NCBI GenBank assembly: GCA_041670165.1
Contig: JBAXZR010000001.1
Span: 1-64,000 of the forward strand
Length of the DNA stretch: 64,000 nucleotides
Source of the DNA: JBAXZR01 sp041670165
Lineage (GTDB): Bacteria; Bacillota; Clostridia; Christensenellales; UBA1242
Direction of reading: 5' to 3'
How positions within the stretch are numbered: position 1 is the first letter of the stretch; each line of letters starts with the position of its first letter. Shown in pieces: positions 40,677-48,179 of this stretch. Under the pieces are notes generated by a model, which saw nothing but the letters and a program-made list of their open reading frames with translations, searched no databases and was not told the DNA's origin. A program made the translations under genes and the position numbers.

Positions 40677-41354
40677 GTGGAAATATTTTGTTCGCCAAAA
40701 ATAAAAAAACAGTATAGAAAAAAGAAAATTTGCATTTTAGCTTTTGCTTTTCTATTTGTTTTTTTATCTATCCTATATTTGAATCTTGTAGTTAACCCCG
40801 TAGTTTTTCATATGAGTGAAGTCAAAGTTCAATCACTCGTAAGTTTTGCAATGAATAATGCTGTTTCTGAAGCAATTGGAAACGAAACAATTTATGATTC
40901 ACTAATAAGAATAACGAGAAATGATGTTGGCAATGTTGTTATGATGCAAGCAAATACTTTAGAAATTAATAAAGTTTCTCATAATGTTATTAAATTAGCT
41001 CAAGAAAAACTAGAAATTGTTGGGCAAGATGGAATTGATATTCCAATTGGTTCATTTAGTGGCATGCCAATATTAGCGGGTAGAGGACCAACTGTGCGTT
41101 TAAGAATTTTGCCAGTTGGATATGTTAGTTGTTCATTTTCTTCAGAATTTATAGAAAAGGGAATCAATCAAACATTACATAGAATCTATTTAATAGTAAC
41201 TGCAAATGTTGGTGTTGTTTTGCCAACTGAAAACAAAAAGGTTTCGTTTTCATCTGACATTTTGATTGCTGAATGTATTATTGTTGGAGATGTACCGGAA
41301 ACTTATCTTCAATCAGGCACTATTGATGAAATGCTGAACTTAGTTCCAGATTAA
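40677..41354 (+). CDS. yunB: Sporulation protein YunB
   Basis: A 225-residue protein with one N-terminal membrane segment (ICILAFAFLFVFLSILYLNLVV, residues about 18-39) and an extracytoplasmic domain with the YunB features NPVVFHMSEVKVQSLVSFAMNNAVSEAI, IPIGSFSGMPILAGRGPTV and the YLIVTANVGVVLPTENKKVSFSSDILIAE strand. In spore-formers it is mother-cell expressed (sigma E) and needed for spore formation; its biochemical role is unclear. GTG start at 40677 has no ribosome binding site; a sigma-E-like -10 (CATATATT, 40664-40671) sits directly before it, so the mRNA may be leaderless or the start may lie downstream. Confidence 0.88.
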   Translation: MEIFCSPKIKKQYRKKKICILAFAFLFVFLSILYLNLVVNPVVFHMSEVKVQSLVSFAMNNAVSEAIGNETIYDSLIRITRNDVGNVVMMQANTLEINKVSHNVIKLAQEKLEIVGQDGIDIPIGSFSGMPILAGRGPTVRLRILPVGYVSCSFSSEFIEKGINQTLHRIYLIVTANVGVVLPTENKKVSFSSDILIAECIIVGDVPETYLQSGTIDEMLNLVPD

Positions 41355-41522
41355 TGAAAAATTACATGTGCAAAGTTTTTCAATAGAAAAAAATAAAATC
41401 TAAAATTAAACCATTCACAGAAACTACATTTTTAAAGATTAAGTTATTTTTGATGCAGAAACATTTAATCAAGTTCGGAAATTCAAAATCGTACACAATT
41501 AAAAATTAAAAAAATTATTAAA

Positions 41523-42452
41523 TCATTTTTCAATTAAGTTTTTCATTTTTGTCATAACAAAATTTTTAATGCTTTTAGGATACTCAACTTCAATGTTGAT
41601 TTGTTCATTTTTAATTGGGTGAAAAAAAGTGATTTTTTTGCAAATTAAAGCGGCAAAAGACATGAAATTGCTAGCTTTTCCATATAATTTGTCGCCGATT
41701 AAAGAATGGTTAATAAAAGATAAATGAACTCTTATTTGATGAGTTCTCCCTGTTTCAATCTTGGCTTCAACAAGACTATTATTTTCATTGAATAAAAGAG
41801 GCAAAATGTAAGTTATTGCATTTTTACCATTTTTTGAAACAATTCGTTTTTGCTGATTAATGCCATCGGGCGAAACAATTGTTTCAATTGGTTCGTTGAT
41901 TGTAAGTTGTTTGTCAACTTTTCCCTCAACAATGGCATGATATGTTTTATTAAAATTTGCATTTTTAAAAAGTGAAAAAGCTAGTTGGTTTTTAAATGCA
42001 ACAACAATTCCTGCTGTATCAAGGTCAAGTCTGAAGGGTATTCTTAAAACTGGATTTGTTTGAGAAAAGCTCAAATACTCCAAAATTTGTTTTCCAAGAT
42101 TGCCATTGAAGTGGCTTCTTGTGGGCATGCAAGACAAGCCTGCAGGTTTGTTGACTATAAGCATAAATTCATCTTCATATACAATGTCTAGTGGTGTTAT
42201 GATTGATACTACACAACTTGTTGGTGTTATGTTTGTTTGGTTTTTATTTTGTTTTGCATCACAACTTATTTTAAGGGTTGATCCTGCGTGCAAAATATCA
42301 TTTGTTTTTGATGGATTGTCGTTAATTGAAATGTTATCAATGCATTTTCTTAAACTCTTCACAAAATTTTCTGATACACCTTTTTCCTTAAGAAACTCGT
42401 ATACAGTTTTTCCTTCATCTTCATTTAAAATTTTATATATAAATTTTTTCAT
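41523..42452 (-). CDS. RluA-family pseudouridine synthase
   Basis: A 309-residue pseudouridine synthase of the RluA/RluD type. N-terminal S4 RNA-binding domain (EGKTVYEFLKEKGVSENFVKSLR), then VYEDEFMLIVNKPAGLSCMPTR, the catalytic motif RIPFRLDLDTAGIVVAFK (Asp of RLD; the usual HRLDxxTSG has Phe and Ala here), YHAIVEGKV, and ETGRTHQIRVHLSFINHSLIGDKLYG. The substitution of His by Phe is seen as a variant; the nucleophile Asp is intact. It converges toward yunB and is divergent from the OLE RNA. Which rRNA or tRNA site it modifies cannot be told. Confidence 0.92.
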   Translation of the reverse strand: MKKFIYKILNEDEGKTVYEFLKEKGVSENFVKSLRKCIDNISINDNPSKTNDILHAGSTLKISCDAKQNKNQTNITPTSCVVSIITPLDIVYEDEFMLIVNKPAGLSCMPTRSHFNGNLGKQILEYLSFSQTNPVLRIPFRLDLDTAGIVVAFKNQLAFSLFKNANFNKTYHAIVEGKVDKQLTINEPIETIVSPDGINQQKRIVSKNGKNAITYILPLLFNENNSLVEAKIETGRTHQIRVHLSFINHSLIGDKLYGKASNFMSFAALICKKITFFHPIKNEQINIEVEYPKSIKNFVMTKMKNLIEK

Positions 42453-42512
42453 ATGATTATATTCTACACCTTTAGATTAATAATAACAAATGACATTTTT
42501 GTGTGTCAAATA

Positions 42513-42541
42513 TTGACATAAAAACAAATTTATGTTATATT
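42513..42541 (+). promoter_or_regulatory. Promoter of OLE RNA
   Basis: Consensus TTGACA (42513-42518), 17-bp spacer, TATATT (42536-42541), placing the start at about 42548. Confidence 0.88.
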
Positions 42542-42547
42542 TTATAT

Positions 42548-43096
42548 TGTGAAGACGCAGTATTCTAGTCAGGAGTTTTGTTCCTAATACGACAGGTGAT
42601 CGTGGAAGGGCATATCGTTGAAGTCCCTGGTGCTTGCTTTTTTTGCCCAAATTAGGGTGGGTGCTGGGGGTTAAGATGTTTGGACAGCTCGTAATGGCAT
42701 ATGATGATTGTTCCAAGCGTCGTGGAGACTCTAATTGGTTAATTTTTCGAATTTGACTGACTGAGATTAAACCTGCAATGCGACGCAAGTTGTGTGCAGA
42801 GTAGCTCGCTTTGAGTGGGTTTTAAGGATTTTATATTAATTTGTAAATGAAATAATTTTCTGCAAAATAAAGCTAAGAGCAAAATTGGCCTGCAAAGGAA
42901 AGCTTCTAGACTGTTGGTAACAAACATCTTTGGGATTATAGTGTGTACTTAGTGGTGATTCAGTGCTGACCCAAATGGGAAAGACTCAAAATTGAAAGGA
43001 AACTGCTTGATCGGCGACGCCAAGTTTTTGAGTGGGAAAACCTACTGAACCTTAAGACGCAAGGTTTACTATTGATGTTGTCTTCACATTTTTTTA
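42548..43096 (+). ncRNA. ole: OLE RNA (ornate, large, extremophilic)
   Basis: About 545 bases with distinctly higher G+C than the neighbours and no sustained reading frame. The ends pair: TGTGAAGAC (42548-42556) with GTCTTCACA (43080-43088), followed by a T-rich tract that ends transcription. A strong promoter begins it and the gene directly downstream encodes an OapA-like membrane protein, the protein partner of OLE RNA; argR-recN-spoIVB follow, as in the known OLE locus of Bacillus halodurans. The usual isoprenoid genes (ispA, dxs) around OLE are not here. OLE forms a membrane-bound ribonucleoprotein needed for stress tolerance in known hosts. Confidence 0.85.
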
Positions 43097-43159
43097 TTAT
43101 AAGTGGCGAGAATAATTTTATTATTGCCAAAATAACATAGAGTGAAGGTTAATTAAAAA

Positions 43160-43756
43160 ATGGAAAAAAAATCAAACAATGAAAAACCAAAAATTTTAAA
43201 AAAGAAAATTGAAGAGAAGCCAAAAAAAAGAATTTCTTTGTGGCCAATTCAAATTTGCGTTTTAACATTTTTCCTTGCATTGTTCTTCAGTGTTTCAAGT
43301 GAATTTTTGCTTTCAAAAACTGGAATAATCGTATCAAGCATAATTATATTATTTTTAATTTTTGTGAGTGTTATGGCGGATATGGTTGGTGTTGCTGTTA
43401 CTGCTGCTTCGTTTGACCACATAAATGCAATGGCTGCAAGAAGAATTAGGGGAGCGAAGGAATCAGTTGTGATTGTTTCAAATTCAGAAAAGTTTGCTTC
43501 ATTTTGTAACGATGTTGTTGGAGATGTTTGTGGAATTATTTCTGGTGCTGCTGGTAGTGTTATTGTTATAAAGATTTTTGAAGCCTACACACCAACAGGT
43601 TCAGTTAAGATTTTGATTGCGGCATTAATTAGTGGATTAATTGCTTCATTAACTGTATTCACAAAAGCAATTGGTAAAAAAGTTGCAATTGCAAATTCAG
43701 AGTCAATTGTTATGAAAGTTGGAAAGTTTTTAAGTTTGTTCAGTAAAAAAAATTAA
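43160..43756 (+). CDS. oapA: OLE-associated membrane protein OapA
   Basis: A 198-residue membrane protein. A strongly basic N-terminus (Lys-rich, residues 1-26) is followed by four transmembrane helices at about 31-50, 55-80, 118-139 and 150-168. Between helices 2 and 3 is SFDHINAMAARRIRGAKESV, containing the RRIRGAK motif (residues 94-100) that I associate with OapA. It lies 70 bp after the OLE RNA, in the order seen for OLE/OapA pairs. OapA binds OLE RNA and anchors it to the membrane. The start is the first ATG, with only a weak AGGTT site upstream. Confidence 0.85.
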   Translation: MEKKSNNEKPKILKKKIEEKPKKRISLWPIQICVLTFFLALFFSVSSEFLLSKTGIIVSSIIILFLIFVSVMADMVGVAVTAASFDHINAMAARRIRGAKESVVIVSNSEKFASFCNDVVGDVCGIISGAAGSVIVIKIFEAYTPTGSVKILIAALISGLIASLTVFTKAIGKKVAIANSESIVMKVGKFLSLFSKKN

Positions 43757-43770
43757 AATAATTAATGAAG

Positions 43771-43796
43771 ACGGCTTTTTTAAGCCGTTTTTTTGT
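43771..43796 (+). terminator. Terminator after oapA
   Basis: ACGGCTT/AAGCCGT stem with T-rich loop and T7 run. Confidence 0.92.
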
Positions 43797-44054
43797 TGTG
43801 AAATTAGGGCCAAGTTTGTAGTTAAGCAAGACCTAAAAGCATCGGTAATGCAGTAATTATGTTTTTAAAATTGTGCTATTTTATGTTTTTTATTTCCATT
43901 AAAATTTTTACTTTGTATGGGTTACGAAGTAGGGTAGCGCTTTTTGTCGAATTATTTGATACCAAAAATTGCATAAATAAAAACTCCAAATTGATATTCA
44001 TTCAAGTACATTAATTTTTATAAAAAACCTACTGAATATTTATGCAAAAATCGC
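43797..44054. other. Non-coding gap before the argR promoter
   Basis: No gene or clear structure seen; the first half is less AT-rich than the second, but no pairing is convincing. Confidence 0.45.
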
Positions 44055-44083
44055 TTGCATAATTATAAGTTGCAATGTATAAT
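44055..44083 (+). promoter_or_regulatory. argR promoter
   Basis: TTGCAT (44055-44060), 17-bp spacer, TATAAT (44078-44083). The -10 lies inside an ArgR-like box. Confidence 0.75.
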
Positions 44084-44138
44084 CATAAAAAGTATAGAAT
44101 TCATGAATGTATAATCATACATTTATAATTATGCATAA
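44074..44138 (+). promoter_or_regulatory. ArgR operator boxes (autoregulation)
   Basis: An 18-bp near-perfect palindrome AATGTATAATCATACATT at 44106-44123 matches the ARG-box pattern (TGTATwwwwATACA). A related half-match AATGTATAATCATAAAAA at 44074-44091 covers the -10, 32 bp (three helix turns) upstream. A third weaker box TTTATAATTATGCATAA follows at 44122-44138. This indicates self-repression by ArgR. Confidence 0.75.
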
Positions 44139-44177
44139 CACTGTCTTTACCTTATAAATAGGCACTTTGGAGGACAT

Positions 44178-44636
44178 ATGGCAAGATCCTTGCGTCAGTC
44201 AAAAATTCTTGAAGTCATAATGACAAATGAAGTTAAAACTCAAGATGAGTTGGTTACTTTTTTAAAAAACGCAGGGTTTGAAATTACACAAGCAACCATT
44301 TCAAGAGATATAAAAGAACTTGGTTTAACAAAAACTTTGTCCTCAGATTCCAAAAGTTACAAGTATTCTTTCATTGATAATGGTGAACAAACTATATCTT
44401 CTAAACATGTTAATATTTTTAAAGAAATGGTTATCAGTGTAAAATCTGCTTGCAACCTTTCTGTTATAAAAACAATCAAAGGAATGGCATCTTCAGTTTG
44501 CGGTTTAATTGACAAATTAAATTTGCAAAATGTTATGGGTGCTGTTTTTGGTGATGACACAGTTATGATAATTTTGCCTAGTTCAAGCATGGCGGAAGAA
44601 ACAACAAAAACCATTGAAAGCATTATTGAAAATTAA
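44178..44636 (+). CDS. argR: Arginine repressor ArgR/AhrC
   Basis: A 152-residue transcription factor controlling arginine synthesis and breakdown. N-terminal winged helix-turn-helix (RQSKILEVIMTNEVKTQDELVTFLKNAGFEITQATISRDIKELGLTK, with the S-R-D-I-K-E recognition helix) and a C-terminal hexamerisation and arginine-binding domain ending GAVFGDDTVMIILP (GDDT motif, the Asp contacting arginine). GGAGG precedes the ATG. Its own promoter is covered by ARG boxes. It precedes recN, the conserved Bacillota order. Confidence 0.96.
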   Translation: MARSLRQSKILEVIMTNEVKTQDELVTFLKNAGFEITQATISRDIKELGLTKTLSSDSKSYKYSFIDNGEQTISSKHVNIFKEMVISVKSACNLSVIKTIKGMASSVCGLIDKLNLQNVMGAVFGDDTVMIILPSSSMAEETTKTIESIIEN

Positions 44637-44669
44637 TTAATTAGTTAAATTTTGAGCTTAGGAGAAAAT

Positions 44670-46370
44670 ATGCTTAATTCTTTACGCATAAAAAATGTTG
44701 CTTTAATTAGCGATTTGTCGCTAAGTTTTGAAAACGGCTTCACAGTTTTGATTGGAGAAACTGGTGCAGGAAAAAGCATTATTTTGGATAGTTTAAGTTT
44801 TGTTCTTGGTGGAAAAGCTGATAAAACTCTTGTTAGAAGTGGCGAAAAACTTATGAAAGTTGAAGCTCTTTTTTCTGATATCAACAATTCGACTAAAGAT
44901 TTGTTGACTGAACAAGGCATTGAAGCTGACAGTGAAATAGTGATTTCTCGCTCTCTTAATATTGATGGAAGAGGTGAGTGTAGAATCAATGGTTCAATTG
45001 TTCTTGTTTCAACACTCAAACAAATTGCTTTGAATCTCATTGATTCATATGCTCAACATGATTCTCAAGTTTTGCTTTCATCAAAAAATCATCAGGCAGT
45101 TTTAGATGGTTGTGCTTCTGGCAAAATTGATAAAATTAAAAATGAACTCGAAACACTTGTTTCAAAAAGAAATGAAATTAAGAAAAAAATTGATGAAATA
45201 AGTGGAGAAGGTTTTACATTTGAAAGAAAAAAAGACTTTCTTACATTTCAAATAACTGAAATTGAATCAGTTAAACCTCAAAAAGGCGAAGATGAAACTT
45301 TGCAAGAAAAACGCCAAATGTATTTAAACTTTGAAAAAAATGCGGATAGCCTCAAAGAAATGCTAAACATTTTTGAAGGTGACGGCACAGGTTTAATGTC
45401 AGCTAAAGCAACTCAATTAAAAAAACTCATATCCTCTTTTTCTTCCCAAAGTAAAGCTTTTGAAGAACTTGGCACAAGAATGGAAAATGTGGCTTATGAG
45501 TTGTCTGATATATATGAAACAGTGAAAGATTTTGAGCGAAATTATGTTTTTGATGAAAAAGAATTTAATGAAATTGATTCCCGTTATGACAAAATTAAAA
45601 ATCTTAAGCAAAAATATGGTCCAACTCTTGATGATGTAATTTCTTTCTACAATAAATCTAAAACACAACTTGAAGACTTGGACAATAGTGAATATTTGCT
45701 TACAAAGCTAAATGAAGATAAGGTAGCTATCCTTAAACAAATTTATGAAAAAGCAAAAGCTCTTTCCCAAGAAAGAAGAATTGTAGCTGGCAATATTGAA
45801 GCTCAAATGCATGGTGAACTTACTGAACTAGGAATGAAACATGCAACTTTCAAAGTTAAATTTTCTGAAAGTTCTGAGTTTTCTGAAGAAACAGAAATTG
45901 GTAAAAATGGAATTGATAATGTTGAATTTTTATTTTCTGCAAATAAAGGTGAAGAACTTAAAAGTTTGTCAAAAACAATTTCTGGTGGAGAACTATCTCG
46001 TTTTATGTTAGCTTTCAAAAACATAATTAGTGGTGATGGCGTTCAAATTTTGGTGTTTGATGAAATTGATTCTGGAATTAGTGGAGAAACTGCAATGGTC
46101 GTTGCAGAGAAACTTGGAATGTTGTCAAAAAAATATCAAGTTTTGTGCATCACTCACTTGCCTCAAGTTGCTTCAATGGCTGATAATTATTTGTATGTTA
46201 AAAAGATTGTTAAAGAAAACTCAACATTCACCACTGTTGAACCACTTGTGGCTGAAAGAACAATTGAAGAAATTGCAAGATTATCCAGTGGGGCTATTGT
46301 TTCAGAAAGTGCATTATTACACGCAAAAGAGCTTAAAAATTGGGCTGAAAATTACAAAAATAATCTATAA
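44670..46370 (+). CDS. recN: DNA repair protein RecN
   Basis: A 566-residue SMC-like ATPase acting early at double-strand breaks. Walker A is GETGAGKSIILDSL near residue 30; the hinge and coiled-coil arms fill residues about 150-400 (many heptads such as LETLVSKRNEIKKKIDEIS); signature TISGGELSRFMLAFK and Walker B ILVFDEIDSGISG are in the C-terminal head, followed by CITHLPQVASMAD. ATG at 44670 is preceded by TTAGGAGAA; the in-frame TTG six codons upstream would include the binding site. A hairpin terminator follows. Confidence 0.96.
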   Translation: MLNSLRIKNVALISDLSLSFENGFTVLIGETGAGKSIILDSLSFVLGGKADKTLVRSGEKLMKVEALFSDINNSTKDLLTEQGIEADSEIVISRSLNIDGRGECRINGSIVLVSTLKQIALNLIDSYAQHDSQVLLSSKNHQAVLDGCASGKIDKIKNELETLVSKRNEIKKKIDEISGEGFTFERKKDFLTFQITEIESVKPQKGEDETLQEKRQMYLNFEKNADSLKEMLNIFEGDGTGLMSAKATQLKKLISSFSSQSKAFEELGTRMENVAYELSDIYETVKDFERNYVFDEKEFNEIDSRYDKIKNLKQKYGPTLDDVISFYNKSKTQLEDLDNSEYLLTKLNEDKVAILKQIYEKAKALSQERRIVAGNIEAQMHGELTELGMKHATFKVKFSESSEFSEETEIGKNGIDNVEFLFSANKGEELKSLSKTISGGELSRFMLAFKNIISGDGVQILVFDEIDSGISGETAMVVAEKLGMLSKKYQVLCITHLPQVASMADNYLYVKKIVKENSTFTTVEPLVAERTIEEIARLSSGAIVSESALLHAKELKNWAENYKNNL

Positions 46371-46388
46371 TTATTACGCAATTTATGG

Positions 46389-46414
46389 CAAGCCAAAAAC
46401 TGGCTTGTTTTTTT
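46389..46414 (+). terminator. Terminator after recN
   Basis: CAAGCCA/TGGCTTG stem, loop AAAAC, T7 run. Confidence 0.92.
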
Positions 46415-46473
46415 ATTTTTGCATATTTGACCAATTTGGAAGCAAACTAAAATATGTTGGAGGAAAGGCACAA

Positions 46474-47715
46474 ATGCTTAAAGCAAAAAGAATTGGTTTA
46501 TTTTTTAGTACTGCTATTATTTCATTTGTTCTTCTCATTGTCTTTTTTGTGCCACTCAGTGAAGTTTTTTCATCTTTTGAAAATTTACCTATTTCAAAAG
46601 AAGATATTTCCATTATTAATGAAAACAAAGCTTTTGGAAATTTTGTTACAACAAGTTTAAAACAAAAAGAAGTTGAAGTTGGTGGGGTTAGAACTCCTGT
46701 TACAGAACTTTGGTTTAAACTTTTTGGAATTATTCCAATAAAAAAGACAAAAGTGCTTTTAACAGAAGGTGATGAAGTTTATCTTGGTGGCAACACTCTT
46801 GGATTTGCTCTTTTAACAAATGGAGTAATTGTTGTGGGAGAAAACAAGGTTGAAACTGAAAGCGGGGTGGTAAGTCCACAATCAAACGGAACTTTGCAAA
46901 GTGGAGATGTTATCAAAAAAATTAATGATACAAACATTGCAAATGTAACTGATATTTCAGAATTTTTAAAAAAACTAGAAAAAGATTCTGTTGTTAATGA
47001 AAATACAAAATTAAAAATTTTTGGCACAAGAAAAGGTTCGCCTTTTGAAGCAAATGTAAATGTTGTAAAAGAAAAAGCAACAAATAAACTTAAACTTGGT
47101 ATTTGGGCAAGAGATGATGCTAGTGGAATTGGAACACTTACATATGTTAAACAAGATGGCAGATTTGGAGCTTTAGGACACCCAATCACTGATTTTGAAA
47201 CTGGGGCAGTTTGTGATGCAAACGGCGGAACTGTTCATAAATGTGCAATTGTTGGCATAAACAAAGGGAAAAATGGTAAACCTGGGGAACTTCAAGGGTT
47301 GTTTCTTCAAGATGAAGACGGTGTTGGAACGCTTGACAAAAACACTCAAGTTGGAGTTTTTGGAAATATCACTGAAGAAATTGGTGTGATTGATGTTAAC
47401 AAAACGGCAAAAACAGCTAGTAGACTTAGTGTTGTTCCAGGCAAGGCAAAAATTATTAGTAACATATCTGGAATAAGAGAAGAATATGACATTGAAATCA
47501 TTAAGGCAACAAAGCAAAATGTGCCCAAAAACAAAGGTATGGTTTTTAGAGTAATTGACAAAAGGCTAATTTCATTAACGGGCGGTGTGGTGCAAGGTAT
47601 GAGTGGAAGTCCAATTGTTCAAAATGGAAAAATTGTTGGAGCAGTTACACATGTTTTTGTTTCAGATCCAACAAAAGGATATGGAATTTACTTGGATTGG
47701 ATGATTGATAACTAA
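46474..47715 (+). CDS. spoIVB: SpoIVB serine peptidase (S55)
   Basis: A 413-residue membrane-anchored protease secreted from the forespore to trigger sigma-K activation in the mother cell. One N-terminal membrane segment (RIGLFFSTAIISFVLLIVFFVPL), a PDZ domain around residues 120-200 (SPQSNGTLQSGDVIKKINDTNI), then the S55 domain with catalytic His in FGALGHPITD (about residue 236) and Ser in GGVVQGMSGSPIVQNGK (about 376), ending GYGIYLDWM. ATG at 46474 is preceded by GGAGGAAAGG; the frame stays open upstream over recN and that part is not genuine. spo0A, its usual neighbour, does not follow. Confidence 0.95.
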   Translation: MLKAKRIGLFFSTAIISFVLLIVFFVPLSEVFSSFENLPISKEDISIINENKAFGNFVTTSLKQKEVEVGGVRTPVTELWFKLFGIIPIKKTKVLLTEGDEVYLGGNTLGFALLTNGVIVVGENKVETESGVVSPQSNGTLQSGDVIKKINDTNIANVTDISEFLKKLEKDSVVNENTKLKIFGTRKGSPFEANVNVVKEKATNKLKLGIWARDDASGIGTLTYVKQDGRFGALGHPITDFETGAVCDANGGTVHKCAIVGINKGKNGKPGELQGLFLQDEDGVGTLDKNTQVGVFGNITEEIGVIDVNKTAKTASRLSVVPGKAKIISNISGIREEYDIEIIKATKQNVPKNKGMVFRVIDKRLISLTGGVVQGMSGSPIVQNGKIVGAVTHVFVSDPTKGYGIYLDWMIDN

Positions 47716-47749
47716 TAAAAAATTTAAAATAAAAATCATTAAAAAATGC

Positions 47750-47778
47750 TTGTGTTTTATCTCTATATATGGTAGTAT
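47750..47778 (+). promoter_or_regulatory. rpsO-pnp promoter
   Basis: TTGTGT (47750-47755), 17-bp spacer, TAGTAT (47773-47778). Confidence 0.55.
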
Positions 47779-47779
47779 T

Positions 47780-47855
47780 CAAGCGTCCGTTTGCTAAGGG
47801 ATGCGATTCCTCTCGCTCTACTTGGTTTTCGGAGAAATATCCATAGGAGGTAAAA
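47780..47855 (+). ncRNA. Putative structured rpsO leader
   Basis: About 75 bases of comparatively G/C-rich leader with CGTCC, GGGATGCGATTCC and a TCTCGCTCTACTTGG stretch before the AGGAGG site of rpsO. S15 leaders that bind S15 for feedback are common in bacteria; I cannot draw a certain fold, so the class is an inference. Confidence 0.4.
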
Positions 47856-47858
47856 CAA

Positions 47859-48119
47859 ATGGAAAGTATTAACAAACAAGAAGTTATCGCATCTTTCAAA
47901 AGAAGTGAAGCTGACACTGGCTCAGCAGAAGTTCAAATTGCACTTCTCACAGCAAAAATTGATCACCTCACAGAACATTTGAAAGTTAATCATAATGATA
48001 ACCATTCTCGTCGCGGTCTTTTAAGATTGGTTGGAAGACGCAAAGGTCTTCTTAAATATCTTGAAGAAAAAGATATCAATCGTTTCCGTGATGTTAAAAA
48101 ATCACTTAATCTTAGGTAA
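47859..48119 (+). CDS. rpsO: 30S ribosomal protein S15
   Basis: An 86-residue S15, a primary 16S rRNA binder at the three-way junction of the central domain. All signature segments are there: DTGSAEVQIALLTAKIDHLTEHLKVNHNDNHSRRGLLRLVGRRKGLLKYLEEKDINRF, with the H-D/N-x-H-S-R-R-G-L motif. Usual length 88-89. AGGAGG precedes the ATG. Co-located with pnp, as in most bacteria. Confidence 0.98.
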   Translation: MESINKQEVIASFKRSEADTGSAEVQIALLTAKIDHLTEHLKVNHNDNHSRRGLLRLVGRRKGLLKYLEEKDINRFRDVKKSLNLR

Positions 48120-48127
48120 TTTTATTC

Positions 48128-48161
48128 GGAGCAGAAACTCTTATAGTTCTGCTCCATTTTT
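48128..48161 (+). terminator. Hairpin between rpsO and pnp (terminator/processing site)
   Basis: GGAGCAGAA (48128-48136) pairs with TTCTGCTCC (48147-48155), followed by ATTTTTT and immediately by the AAGGAG of pnp. It can act as a partial terminator and as an RNase cleavage site for pnp control. Confidence 0.7.
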
Positions 48162-48179
48162 TAAGGAGAATACTAAAGT

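Noticed and set aside
42548..43096. Possible small proteins inside the OLE RNA region on either strand
   Set aside because: Frames are short, lack binding sites and have atypical composition; paired ends, promoter and T-tract fit a structured RNA.
42548..43096. RNase P RNA, tmRNA or SRP RNA as the identity of the large ncRNA
   Set aside because: The GAGGAAAGTCC motif of RNase P and the tRNA-like ends of tmRNA were not found; the length and the OapA neighbour point to OLE.
46030..46473. In-frame upstream extension of spoIVB across the end of recN
   Set aside because: It overlaps recN by 340 bases and crosses the recN terminator; the ATG at 46474 has a good binding site and is followed directly by the membrane anchor.
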